Assembly (NCBI GenBank): GCA_035249305.1
Contig: DATFGQ010000113.1
Coordinates: 1 to 64,000 of the forward strand
Direction: 5' to 3'
Source of the DNA: DASUNP01 sp035249305
Lineage (GTDB): Bacteria > Acidobacteriota > Blastocatellia > UBA7656
Length of the DNA: 64,000 nt
Part shown: in pieces, positions 11,931 through 21,800 of the stretch
Layout of the letters: each line of letters opens with the position of its first letter
Position numbering within the stretch: the first letter of the stretch is position 1
Program-made: the position numbers and the translations under genes
Notes under the pieces: generated by a model
The model's input: the letters and a program-made list of their open reading frames with translations, nothing else
What the model was told of the DNA's origin: nothing
Database searches by the model: none

Positions 11931-14129
11931 ATGACTAAAAAGCTCGCGACTCATTTATTCCTGTTCGTCACGGGTATCGCTTTAATGCCTGCCGTCACGT
12001 ACATGCACGCATCGGCGGCGAGCCGCCCACTCGCCGAACAGGTCTTGATAAGGCGAGATAATTTCGGCGTCCCCCACATACTCGCGGAGACCGAAGAGGC
12101 CGCGGCTTTCGGCATGGGTTACGCCCAGGCCGAAGACCACGCGGTCGAGGTCGCCCGCCGCTTCGTCACTGCGCGCGGCGAGGGCGCGAAATACCTGGGC
12201 GCGGACGCGGAAAGCGATTTTCGCATGAAGCGGTACGGCAATTACGAAGTCGCGCGCGAGCGATTCTCCGAGCTGAGCCCGCTGTTTCAAAGCATGATGA
12301 ATGCTTACGCGGCGGGCTTCAACCTCTACGTCGAGCGCCACCGCGCGGAGTTGCCCGGCTGGATTCCGCGATTCGACGGCGTGGACGTGCTGGCGCGAGG
12401 GCGGGCAGAGGTCATGAGGTTCGCTTTCGACGACGCGATGGTCCGCTCGGTCCAGATGAAATACCCCGCCGACACGAGCGTCGGAGAGATTCAATCCCCG
12501 TTCAAGCAACCGGGCGAAGAGAGCGGCGAGGACCTGCGCGGGTCGAACATGTGGGCGCTCTCAGGCTCGCGCACAACGTCGGGTAAGACAATTCTGATGG
12601 GCAACCCGCATCAACAGTGGGCGGCCCTTTACTGGGAAGGCCACGTCACCGTGCCGGGGAAGATAAACTTTTATGGCGCGACCTTCGTGGGCCGCCCCGT
12701 GCTGACGACCGGCTTCAACGAGCATCTGGGCTGGAGCCACACGGTAAACTACCCCGACCTGGCCGACGTTTACGCTCTGTCGCTCGCTCCCGAAAGCCGC
12801 GACCATTACGTGTTCGATGGCCAGAGGATGCCGATAACCAAAAAAGAGATCACCGTCGACATCAAACAACCCGGCGGGGAGCTCAGACAACAGCGGCGCA
12901 CTTATCTCTACTCTCACCTCGGCCCCATCATCCACGTGACGGCCGATAAAGCATTCGCCATCAAGTCGCCTTTGCTCGACGAGTTTCGCTACTACGAAGA
13001 GTGGTACGCCTTGAGCAAATCGAAGAACCTTCAGGAGTTCGTCACGAACCTGAAGCTCAACCGCATACCGATGTTCAACATCGCCTACGCGGACGCGGAA
13101 GGCAACATTGCTTACTGGTGGAACGGGACAGTGCCGAAGCGGTTGGACGACGGGACCGATTATCGACAGGACGTGCCCGCCGAGACGAGCAAACATGTTT
13201 GGAAGCAGCTTCACAGCCTCGAAGAGCTGCCGCAGTTGATAAACCCGCCCGGCGGCTACGTCCAGAACTGCAACGACGCGCCGTGGTGGACCTCGCTGCG
13301 CGATCCGCTAGACCCGCGCCGTTACCCGTCTTACTTCGAGCCGGGCCGACAGCTCATGCTCCGCACTCAGAAGTCGCTCGAAATAATGGAGGCGCAGAAG
13401 AAGTTTTCCGTCGAAGACGTGAAGCGGCTGAAGTACGAAACGAAGATGCTCGCGGCCGAGCGCGTCAAGCCCGACCTGATAAAAGCGATACGCGAGACGG
13501 CCGGGGCCTCCGAAGATCTGAAGCGCGGCCTTGCCGTGATCGAAGCGTGGGACAACCGCACGGACCGCGACAGCCGCGGCGCGGTCTTGTTCAAGAGGTT
13601 CTGGGAGACTTACGCGGGCGAAAACCGCGCGCCTTACCGCGTAGCGTGGGACAGGTCGAACCCCGCGCGCACGCCCGCGGGGCTGTCTGACTCGAAGCTT
13701 GCGGTGAAGCATTTTGAAGAGGCCGTGTGGTGGACTAGAAAAACCTACGGGTCGGAAGCCGTGGCATGGGGCGACGTGCACCGCCTGCGCCTGGGCGAGT
13801 TGGACCTGCCGGTGAGCGGCGAAAGCGGGCTTTTCGGGATATTCCGCGTCATGGGCTACGTGAGCGCGCCCGACGGCAAGCGCGTCATAGGCACGCTCGA
13901 AAAGGGGAAGCCGCTCGCGGGCGGAGGCGACGGCTGGGTCTTCGTCGTAGAGTTTTCAAAACCGCTCCGGGCCTACTCGATACTCGCTTACGGCGAGACG
14001 ACCGACCCGCGGTCGAAGCACAGCACGGACCAGGCAGAGCTTTTTGCTAACCACTCTTACAAGAAAGCGCTGTTTACGGAAGCGGAGATCAAAGCGAACC
14101 TTGAAAGGTCGTATCATCCGGGCCAGTGA
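11931..14129 (+). CDS. Penicillin acylase family (peptidase S45) N-terminal nucleophile hydrolase
   Basis: Exported amidase precursor of the penicillin/AHL/aculeacin acylase family, which self-cleaves into two chains and hydrolyses amide-linked acyl groups; the substrate cannot be told from sequence. It has a signal peptide (about residues 1-30), then alpha chain features RDNFGVPHILAETEEAAAFGMGYAQAEDH. The cleavage point and nucleophile are Gly204-Ser205 in GSNMWALSGSRT, followed by the family motif GNPHQQW. Its length of 732 residues is typical. The ATG at 11931 is preferred because GGAGG ends 6 bases before it; the ATG at 11925 abuts the GGAGG. It follows a repeat element and converges on the TPR gene. 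Confidence 0.9.
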   Translation: MTKKLATHLFLFVTGIALMPAVTYMHASAASRPLAEQVLIRRDNFGVPHILAETEEAAAFGMGYAQAEDHAVEVARRFVTARGEGAKYLGADAESDFRMKRYGNYEVARERFSELSPLFQSMMNAYAAGFNLYVERHRAELPGWIPRFDGVDVLARGRAEVMRFAFDDAMVRSVQMKYPADTSVGEIQSPFKQPGEESGEDLRGSNMWALSGSRTTSGKTILMGNPHQQWAALYWEGHVTVPGKINFYGATFVGRPVLTTGFNEHLGWSHTVNYPDLADVYALSLAPESRDHYVFDGQRMPITKKEITVDIKQPGGELRQQRRTYLYSHLGPIIHVTADKAFAIKSPLLDEFRYYEEWYALSKSKNLQEFVTNLKLNRIPMFNIAYADAEGNIAYWWNGTVPKRLDDGTDYRQDVPAETSKHVWKQLHSLEELPQLINPPGGYVQNCNDAPWWTSLRDPLDPRRYPSYFEPGRQLMLRTQKSLEIMEAQKKFSVEDVKRLKYETKMLAAERVKPDLIKAIRETAGASEDLKRGLAVIEAWDNRTDRDSRGAVLFKRFWETYAGENRAPYRVAWDRSNPARTPAGLSDSKLAVKHFEEAVWWTRKTYGSEAVAWGDVHRLRLGELDLPVSGESGLFGIFRVMGYVSAPDGKRVIGTLEKGKPLAGGGDGWVFVVEFSKPLRAYSILAYGETTDPRSKHSTDQAELFANHSYKKALFTEAEIKANLERSYHPGQ

Positions 14130-14133
14130 GAAG

Positions 14134-14147
14134 TCTGAGATCTCAGA
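14134..14147. terminator. Perfect palindrome between convergent genes
   Basis: TCTGAGATCTCAGA is a perfect 14-bp palindrome flanked by AAG and ATTACTTC. It lies five bases after the acylase stop and before the convergent TPR gene, so it could act as a weak terminator. There is no clear T run. Confidence 0.3.
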
Positions 14148-14208
14148 TTACTTCTTCCACTCGATGGGGAAGAGCGAACCGGCTTAGACCTACCGGCGCG
14201 CGGGCGCG

Positions 14209-15201
14209 TCAATCCTTACCCGAAGCCTTCTTCTGAAGCTTTTCGATGGCCAGTCGTATGTCGGCCTTGCGCTCTTCATTCAGGTTCGGGTTCTCTTTGA
14301 GCAGCGCTTTGAGATGATCGATGGCCTTCGCGGGCGCGCCCTTGATTTCATAAAGGTTGGCCAGATACAGGTGTACTATCGGCGGCTTGCCTATCTCGTA
14401 GGCGCGCAGCAGGTGTACTTCGGCCGAGTCGTAATCGCCCGAGAACATCTCGGCCAGCCCCAGGTAGAGGTAAGGCGGCGAAGAAGACTTCTCAAGCTCG
14501 ACGGCGCGCCGGAGCGGGGCGATGGCCTCGGCGTACTTCTTCTGGCTGACAAGCGCGGCCCCCAGTCCGGCGTGAGCGGGGGCGCGGTTCGTCTCTATGC
14601 TGAGCGCCTTTTGGTAGGCGACTACAGCCTCGTCCATCCGCTTGAGCCTGGCGTAGAGATCGCCCAAAGCTACGTGCGCGGCGTAGAACTGCGGGTGGGC
14701 GGAGACCGCCTCTTGAAAATGTTTCAACGCCTGGTCGTTCTTGTTCTCGTCGGCGCGTTTGAGCCCTTGCTGATACTCCTTGCGCGCGCGCTCGGGTATG
14801 GAGGCGTCCAACTCGGCGACCGAGACGACATTGGCGGGTGTCACGGGCTTTCCGGCTTTAAGGCTCAACTGGATGTTCTGCGTGAAGTTCTGCGGGGCGC
14901 TGCCGTAAGCCGAAACCTCCGCGTAGACGGTCGTCGTCTCGAAGGTCTGCCCGTCGCCTTCGGCCGTAAGCTGGTAGGTGCCGCGCGCCACCCCGCTGAA
15001 ATTGAAGCGGCCGCTCAGGTCCGTAAAAGACTCGTAGATGCGCCTGCCGTTGAAAGTCAGTGTGATCTTGACCGAATTGGACGGCGTCATGCCGTTAGGG
15101 TAATGCACCTTGCCTTGTAGCGTGTGCTGGCCCTGCGCGAAGGCCGGGGCGGTCGCGATCAAGATGGCGATGGTTACGAAGACGGTCCGGATGGCTGACA
15201 T
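14209..15201 (-). CDS. Exported TPR protein with N-terminal carboxypeptidase-regulatory-like domain
   Basis: A secreted or periplasmic protein of 330 residues. A signal peptide (VFVTIAILIATAPAFAQ) is followed by a beta-sandwich like the CarboxypepD_reg domain (LQGKVHYPNGMTPS ... FTDLSGRFNFSGVARGTYQL). The second half holds about five tetratricopeptide repeats (for example AHVALGDLYARLKRMDEAVVAYQKAL). An ideal AAGGAGGG lies 5 bases before the ATG. It lies downstream of two Oar-like receptors on the same strand, about 200 bases beyond the terminator of the nearer one. TPR proteins of this type may scaffold outer-membrane or secretion complexes; the partner is unknown. Confidence 0.85.
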   Translation of the reverse strand: MSAIRTVFVTIAILIATAPAFAQGQHTLQGKVHYPNGMTPSNSVKITLTFNGRRIYESFTDLSGRFNFSGVARGTYQLTAEGDGQTFETTTVYAEVSAYGSAPQNFTQNIQLSLKAGKPVTPANVVSVAELDASIPERARKEYQQGLKRADENKNDQALKHFQEAVSAHPQFYAAHVALGDLYARLKRMDEAVVAYQKALSIETNRAPAHAGLGAALVSQKKYAEAIAPLRRAVELEKSSSPPYLYLGLAEMFSGDYDSAEVHLLRAYEIGKPPIVHLYLANLYEIKGAPAKAIDHLKALLKENPNLNEERKADIRLAIEKLQKKASGKD

Positions 15202-15339
15202 ACATACCCTCCTTGAGCGGTGACGGGTCCACGTAAGGTGACCGGGCGTGATTAAGCATGTTCGGTCGGGCGCAGGCTGTCAAGCACCTGCCCGCGCCCG
15301 TCGCCGGGTAATGACACGGGCGATAAAAAGTAAAAGCGA

Positions 15340-15377
15340 TAAAAGTAAAATGGCCGGGGCTTCGCGGAAGCCCCGGC
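15340..15377 (-). terminator. Rho-independent terminator after the Oar-like receptor gene
   Basis: An 11-bp GC-rich stem (15353-15363 with 15367-15377, loop GCG), followed on the minus strand by CATTTTACTTTTA. It lies 28 bases beyond the receptor stop. Confidence 0.75.
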
Positions 15378-15405
15378 GCATTAGCCTCTCGAAAGAGGTT
15401 GCGGA

Positions 15406-18400
15406 TCAGAAGTTGAATCGGAAACCGAATTGAGCCTGGAACGGAATGCCAAGAGGCTCAGAAAAGCCGGTCGCGCCGAAGAAGTTGACCGGCAGCAGGA
15501 AGTCTTCGGTCCCGAACACGTTCTGGTACTGGTTGCCGAAGTTCGCCGTGTTGAAGACGTTGAACGCTTCGAAGAAGACGCCCACCCTCTTCCTCTCGGT
15601 GAAGTTGAAGAACTTCGATACGCGGACGTTGACCTGCTTGAAGTCGTCGCCGCGCTCTGTGGCCGGCGGCAACTGGTTCTGGTCGTTGCCGTCGCGCGTC
15701 TGGCGGTCGTTGGCGACGCCGTCCCTGTTGATGTCGCAGGCGCCGCAGAACGGGAAAATGCTGAACGGCCGCGCCGACGCAAGCTGAAGGATCGGCGAAA
15801 CCTGGAAGCCCCACGGCATGTCGATTACGCCCGACAGCACGAACCGGTGGCGCTCGTCTTCCGGCGTGTAGCCGAAGTTAGCGGCCGGGTCGAACTTGTT
15901 GAACGGGTTTATGGGCTGGAGGCCGAAGTCGGCGATCGTGCCGAACCAGGCCACGGCCCTCGACAGCGTGTAGTGCGAGTTCAGTTGGAAGCGGTTCGCG
16001 TAGCGCTTCTTGAACGACACGGTGAACGCGTCGTAGCGCGAGCGGCCGTCCGACTGCGCGACCGTTATGCGGCCGAAGGGGTTCGGTATGCCGAACTCCG
16101 CAATCAGCGCGTTCCTGTTGGCGTCGATCAGCGGCTGCAAGAATCTCGGGAAGCTGCCCACGGGGTTCTCGAACTGCGCGTTGCGCAGCGGGCCGACGCG
16201 CGGGTTGATCTCAAGCCCCGTAAACTCGTGCAGGCCGATTATGTGGACGTAATCGAATTCGAGCGAAGCGTTGCGCCACAGCTCCTGCGCGAACCCTATG
16301 TTGAACTGCTGCGAATAGGGCGACTCGAAGTCCGGGTCGATCAGGCGGCCGCGCGCGCCCGGCCGCGGTTGGGTGAGCGGGCGCGGGATGTCAGGCGGCG
16401 GCGAGCTGAGCGAGAGGTCTTCGCCCACGCTCTGGAACGTCGCGTAGATCTCGGGGTTGGCTAACTGCACGGCGAACAGCGGCACGTTGAGGAACGACTG
16501 GTCGTAGTACATGCCATAGCCGCCGCGCAGCACGGACCGGCCGTCACCGCTTATGTCCCAGGCCATGCCTATGCGTGGCGAGAAGTTGTTCTTGTCGTCC
16601 TCGACGACCCTTTCGCCGAACGGGCTGCCGATGATCTGGAGGAATCGGAACGTGCGGTTGTTGACCTGGTTGTTCGAGTCGACAAACCCGAAGTCCACGT
16701 CGTAGCGCACGCCAAGGTTGAGCGTGAAGCGCGGGGTGACCTTCCAGTCGTCCTGCACATACCACGACAACTGGTCCGCGCCGTCCCTGAGGCTAAAGCT
16801 CGGGTCGCCGCCGGAAAGGAAGATCGCGCCGACGACGCCCGGCGTGTTGAACCCTTGCGGGAAGTCTGCGCGGTTGCCGACTATCTCTTCCACGTCGAAG
16901 TTGAAGTCATACTCCGGCGCGGAGTTGAAGGCGAACAGCCCGCCCAGCGTCGGGATCCAGGTGTAGTCTACGCCGAACTTCCACCCGTGCTTGCCGCGGT
17001 TCCACGTCAGGTCGTCGCGGAACTGGTTCTTGCGCTGGATGGTCTGCTGCGGCACGTTGCCGTTGCGACCCACGGCCAGGCCGTTCGGGAAGACCAGCAG
17101 CGGCAGGTCTGTCGTCGCGTTGATGCGGTTGTCGAAGTCAGAGAACTGGTAAGCGAACTGGTTGACCACGCGGGCCGACGCGGTCCAGGTCCAGGTCCCG
17201 AGCAGGCTGTAGAGGTCGTTGATCGACTCGTTGCCGCCCGAAAGGTCTGTCTGCACGATCAGGAATCCCGCCTGGTCGTTGAGCGCGTCGTTGTTCTGGC
17301 CCGCGAAGCGGAACGTCATCGAGTGGTTTTCCCAGATGTTGAAGTCCGTCTTGACCGTGTACTGGTGATCGTCGAACGGCTGCGGCAAGAACTGGACGGC
17401 CTGGTAGCCGAGCGGCTCCAGAAGCCTGATCTGCGCCTGCGCGTCGCCTCTGACTACGGAGTTGCCGCGCTCGCGCGTCCGCTCGTAGGCGCCGAACCAG
17501 AAGGCCTTATCCTTGACGAACGGGCCGCCGATGGAGCCGCCGAACTGCTGGCGGCCGAACGGAGGCTTTACGGCGTCCGCCGGGTTCTCGAAGGCGATGG
17601 GGTTCTCTTCGGCGAGCAGCTCGGCGGCGTTGGCGTTTAGCTTATCGTCGCGGAAGAAGCCGAAGGCCGAGCCGTGTAACTCGTTTGTGCCGCTCTTGCT
17701 GACGACCGAAAGCAGCGCGCCGCCCGACCGGCCGTTGGCCGCCGAGAAGCGCTGCGTCGAGAGGGCGAATTCCTGTATGCCCTCCATGGTGAAGTTCTGT
17801 AGAATGCCGCCGACGGCGTTGTCTTTGTTATCGCCGCCATCCACCGTGATGTTAAGGTTGCGGCCCGTCGAGCCGCCTACGGAAAAGGTCCCGACGCGCG
17901 CTTTGGTCGGGTCGAACGAAGGCTGTAGGGTCGCGCCCGGTATCAAGGTCGCCAGCGACGCAAAGGAGCGGCCGTTGACCGGCAGGTTCTCCATCTGCCG
18001 CTGGTCTATGACGCCGCTCACTTCGGTCTTGGTCGTCTCGATCAGCGGGACCGATTCGCCCGTCACTGTGACCTGCTCGGTCGCGCCGGCGGGCCTCATC
18101 TCTGCGTCGACGGTCACGCGCGCCAGCACGTTGACCGTCACGGGCTCCTGAAGGTACTTCGCAAAGCCCGAGGCTTCTATCTCCATGCGGTAATCGGCCG
18201 GCGGGAGCGTCGTCAGCTCGTAGACGCCGTCGTCGCTGGTCGTCGTCGTGCGCGAGACGCCCGTGGCTATGTTCGTAGCCTTAACGATTGCGCCGGGCAC
18301 GACCGCGCCCGACTGGTCTTTGACCACCCCCGTGATCGTGCCGGTGTTGGCCGTCTGCGCAAAGGCAGCCAGCGGCACAGAGGCCAGCAACACCAGCGTT

Positions 18401-18444
18401 GTGATGACCGATGTAAAAACCCTCCTAAACTTGTTGGTCCTCAT
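15406..18444 (-). CDS. Oar-like TonB-dependent outer-membrane receptor
   Basis: A 1012-residue outer-membrane protein. After the signal peptide (residues 1-30, ending AAFAQ) come a CarboxypepD_reg domain (about 35-115, GTITGVVKDQSGAVVPGAIV) and a plug region containing ESVPLIETTKTEVSGVIDQ and LPVNGRSFASLATLIPG. A long beta-barrel with many aromatic-rich strands follows and ends in the outer-membrane signature FRFNF. No obvious TonB box is visible, as in other Oar-like proteins. A strong AGGAGGT lies 6 bases before the ATG. A paralogue lies directly upstream on the same strand. The ligand is unknown; the family is greatly expanded in Acidobacteriota and probably handles polymer or peptide uptake, or envelope adhesion. 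Confidence 0.88.
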   Translation of the reverse strand: MRTNKFRRVFTSVITTLVLLASVPLAAFAQTANTGTITGVVKDQSGAVVPGAIVKATNIATGVSRTTTTSDDGVYELTTLPPADYRMEIEASGFAKYLQEPVTVNVLARVTVDAEMRPAGATEQVTVTGESVPLIETTKTEVSGVIDQRQMENLPVNGRSFASLATLIPGATLQPSFDPTKARVGTFSVGGSTGRNLNITVDGGDNKDNAVGGILQNFTMEGIQEFALSTQRFSAANGRSGGALLSVVSKSGTNELHGSAFGFFRDDKLNANAAELLAEENPIAFENPADAVKPPFGRQQFGGSIGGPFVKDKAFWFGAYERTRERGNSVVRGDAQAQIRLLEPLGYQAVQFLPQPFDDHQYTVKTDFNIWENHSMTFRFAGQNNDALNDQAGFLIVQTDLSGGNESINDLYSLLGTWTWTASARVVNQFAYQFSDFDNRINATTDLPLLVFPNGLAVGRNGNVPQQTIQRKNQFRDDLTWNRGKHGWKFGVDYTWIPTLGGLFAFNSAPEYDFNFDVEEIVGNRADFPQGFNTPGVVGAIFLSGGDPSFSLRDGADQLSWYVQDDWKVTPRFTLNLGVRYDVDFGFVDSNNQVNNRTFRFLQIIGSPFGERVVEDDKNNFSPRIGMAWDISGDGRSVLRGGYGMYYDQSFLNVPLFAVQLANPEIYATFQSVGEDLSLSSPPPDIPRPLTQPRPGARGRLIDPDFESPYSQQFNIGFAQELWRNASLEFDYVHIIGLHEFTGLEINPRVGPLRNAQFENPVGSFPRFLQPLIDANRNALIAEFGIPNPFGRITVAQSDGRSRYDAFTVSFKKRYANRFQLNSHYTLSRAVAWFGTIADFGLQPINPFNKFDPAANFGYTPEDERHRFVLSGVIDMPWGFQVSPILQLASARPFSIFPFCGACDINRDGVANDRQTRDGNDQNQLPPATERGDDFKQVNVRVSKFFNFTERKRVGVFFEAFNVFNTANFGNQYQNVFGTEDFLLPVNFFGATGFSEPLGIPFQAQFGFRFNF

Positions 18445-18689
18445 TTGGAACCTCCTATCAAAAAGTTAGATTGGTGAAAGATTTTAATCCACGCCCCGCC
18501 GGCCGGGCGGGGCCGATGTCCTTAAGAGCCATGCCAGAAGCTTCTAAGAATGAGCGCATGAATCAGGCGACCTGAATCCTACTATCAATTCACGCCGGGC
18601 GCTTGCCAATTTCGAGTACGGTGATCCGAAATCGAGCAAGCCATATTCCATTTGCCATTAAAATCTCGGGATGCCGCTAACGGTCTGGC

Positions 18690-18716
18690 ATTATACTACT
18701 TAATCCGGTTTTTCAA
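18690..18716 (-). promoter_or_regulatory. Candidate promoter for the 15406-18444 receptor gene
   Basis: On the minus strand TTGAAA (18716-18711) is followed 15 bases later by a perfect TATAAT (18695-18690). The spacer is short unless a shifted -35 (CTTGAA, 16 bases) is used. The surrounding DNA is AT-rich compared with the rest of the window. Confidence 0.4.
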
Positions 18717-18803
18717 GCACGAATTTAGCCGGTTCCGCCCTCGAAAATACCGATTCTCGGATTTTTATTCAAAATTATGAATATGCCGGACCCCGCGTAG
18801 CGC

Positions 18804-18840
18804 AAAAAAAGGCGCCAGACCCGTAAGCCCAGCGCCTTTT
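18804..18840 (-). terminator. Rho-independent terminator after the second receptor gene
   Basis: On the minus strand AAAAGGCGC pairs with GGCGCCTTTT across a short loop and runs into seven T. It lies about 20 bases past the receptor stop codon. Confidence 0.8.
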
Positions 18841-18861
18841 CCTAGAGCTTTTCGCAGGCCC

Positions 18862-21800
18862 TTAGAAGTCCATGCGGAAGCCTAGTTGAACCGTCAGCGG
18901 GCGCCCCACGGGCGGGCCGAACCCCGGCCCGTAGAGTGAAACCGGCTGCGCGAAGAGGCTCGAAGTCGCAGGGCTCAGCCCCAGACGGCTTGCGTACGAG
19001 AGGTTATCCGTGTTGAACAGGTTGTAGAAGTCTACGTAGCCTTTGAAGCGGAGTCTCTCGCCCACGGCCACCTCTTTGCTCGCGCGGAGGTCGACGTTGA
19101 AGTAGCGGCCGCTGCGCTCTTCGATGTTGCCGTTGGCGTCGACGACGAAGCCCTTGCGCTGGCTGTTGACTTCAAGCTGCCGGCACCCCAAAGCGCGTGC
19201 GCTTGCGGGGATAGGCTGTCCGTTGACTATGGCCTGAAGCACCGCGCGCGGGTCCGTGCCCTCGCACAATCGGTCTACGGTCGCCAGCCCGTCGCCGTCC
19301 ACGTCTATGCCCGCGTTGAGCGAATAGGGTCGCGAGCTGGCATACTGCATGATGGGCGACAACTGCACGCCCCACGGCATGTCGAACACGCCGCTAAAGA
19401 CTACGCGGTGGCGCTCGTCTATGCGGGTCGGCCCGAACTCCTCTTCGTTGAATTGAACCCGCGGATCGATGGCTATCCCGTTCCCGCTGTAGGAGGCGAC
19501 GGGCTGCCCGCCCCACGCGCGGGAGCTCGCCAGCACGTAGCTTGCCGAAAATACCGTCCTGCGGCCGATGCGCCCGCGAAGCTGTGTCGTCCAGCTATCG
19601 AACAGCGAGCGGTTCGTCGTGCCGATCATGTTTATCTGCTCGATGCGGTTTGCCGGGAATCCCGCGTTGACAAACGCGCGGTCGAGCAGGCGGGTGTTGG
19701 CCCCGCGAACGCAGTCGCTTGAGTTCGGCGTGGAGCCGGGGAAGCCTGGGTCGCAGATGTGCCGTATGCGCGGGTTTATCACCTGCACGCGCGATTCGTG
19801 AAGCCCGAGCGTATGCACGTAGTCACTCGATAGCACATAATTCTCGCCAATCGATTTCTGTACGCCTATCGAGAACTTCTGGACGTAAGGCTCTCTGGCG
19901 TTCGGGTCGTTTATGCGCCCGAACCCGCCGACCGCAAGCTCGGTCAGCGACGTGCCGGGAGGGACAGGAGGCAGCGGGTCTACGCCGAAGCGGAAGTTCG
20001 CCAACTGGCCCGACCCCACGTCGTTGTTCGTCAGGCTCAGTATGGTCTGGAAAAGCTCCGGGTTCGACTGCGTGATCGAAAAGAGCGTCAGGTTCTGGAA
20101 CAACTGGTCGAAGAAGATCCCGTAGCCGCCTCTGATGACTGTGCGCCCATCGCCGTTCGGGTCGTAAGCGAAGCCTACGCGCGGCTGGAACTCTTTCCAG
20201 TTCGGCGTCGAGCGGCTCAGCTTCTCCTTATCATCCGTGAGCGCGTTGGCGAGCGGGTGGTCGAGCTGGTCGAGTATCAACAACGTGCGGTTGTTCGACT
20301 GGTCCGGCAGGTTGCCAATGTTGGCGTCCCAGCGCAGACCCAGGTTGAGCGTCAGCTTCTGCGAAGCTTTCCAATCATCCTGGAAGTAAAAAGCGAGCTG
20401 GTCGATCTGCTGCGTGTGGTCGCCGCGCCCGTCGGAGAAGGTGATGTTGCGAACCGCGCCGGGCGTCTGGAACCCCTGCGGGTATTTCCCGTTCAAGTTG
20501 TTGGCGATCGTCAGCGGGTCGTCGAAGAAGGTTATCGCGTAGCCCTGCGCGCCGAAGAAGAAGAACCCATCCAGTTTCGTGTAGATGTAGTTCCCGCCGA
20601 CCTTCATGTTGTGAGAGCCCTTCTGGAACGCGAAGTCGTCGCGGAACTGGTACTTCTCTTCGAGCGTCGCCTGCGGCACGTTGACGTTGCGCCCGGTCGT
20701 CACGGTCGGGAAGGTGATGTTGGGCGTGTCGGTGACGCCGAGGATCGCGTTGTTGAAATCCTGGTAGTGGAACGAGAAGACGTTGAGCTTTGTCGTGCTG
20801 AGCGTGTATGTGTGGTTGGCGACAAAGCTGTAGAGGCGATTGTCGTTGAGGTTGCCGCCCGTCGGGTCCGCGTTGGCCGGGACGGCTATCTGGTCGTTGG
20901 GCGAAGCGTTGTCCTGGAACGAGAAGCGGTAAAACATCGACTGCTTGTCCGTCATCCGGTGATCGACTTTGGCCGTGAGCAGCCAGTCGTCGTAAGGGGT
21001 CGGGATCTCCGCCACGGGGTCCAGGCCGGGTATGGCCTGCAACTGCGCAAACCGCGGCGCCGGGACAAGGTTGTTCTGCCTCTCGCGGAAGCGTTCGAGC
21101 GCGCCGAAGTAGAAGAGCTTGTCGGTGATTATCTTCCCGCCGATCGAGCCCCCGACCTCCTGGCGGCTGAAGTCGGGTTTATCAACCTCCTCCAGCCCTC
21201 TCGAAAGATTAAACTCGTCGGTCTGCTTCTCGAAGAAGTCTTTCTTGCGGAGCTTCTCGTCGCGGAAGTTCGCGAAGAACGAGCCGTGCAGGTCGTTGGT
21301 CCCTGACTTCGTGATGACGTTAACGACGCCGCCCACGGCGCGGCCCTGCTCGGCCGTCCAGCGGTGTTGCAGGACCTGGAACTCCTGTATGCCTTCGTAA
21401 GCGAAGTTTTGAAGCAGACTCCCTACGACGTTGTCTTTGTTATCGCCGCCGTCTACGTTAACGTCGAGCTGGCGGCCGTCGCCGCCGTTCATCGCGAAGT
21501 TGCCGACGCGGGTCTTCGTCGGGTCGAAGTTACCGACCGGGCGCGCCTCGGGCATGATGACCGACAGCGCGGCGAAGGTGCGGTTCAGCAGCGGCAGGTT
21601 CTGGACTTCGACGGGAGTGACGACGCCGCCTATCTCGGACTTTGTCGTCTCTATCAGCGGCGCGTCGCCCGTCACGTCTATGGTCTCGGTGACGCCGCCC
21701 GGCTTGAGCTCGAAGTTGAGCGTCGGCTTCGTCCCGACGTTGAGCTCGTAATCGCGCTGAATGGCGCGGCTGAAGCCCGCGGCTTCGACCGAAATCTCGT

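Larger units (their letters stand above)
18445..18861. other. 417-base intergenic region between tandem receptor genes
   Basis: No coding frame is supported. It contains the terminator of the upstream receptor gene (18804-18840), a candidate promoter for the downstream one (18690-18716), and a CCCCGCCGGCCGGGCGGGGC palindrome at about 18495-18514 inside the probable leader. The leader from promoter to ATG would be about 240 bases. I saw no known riboswitch. Confidence 0.5.
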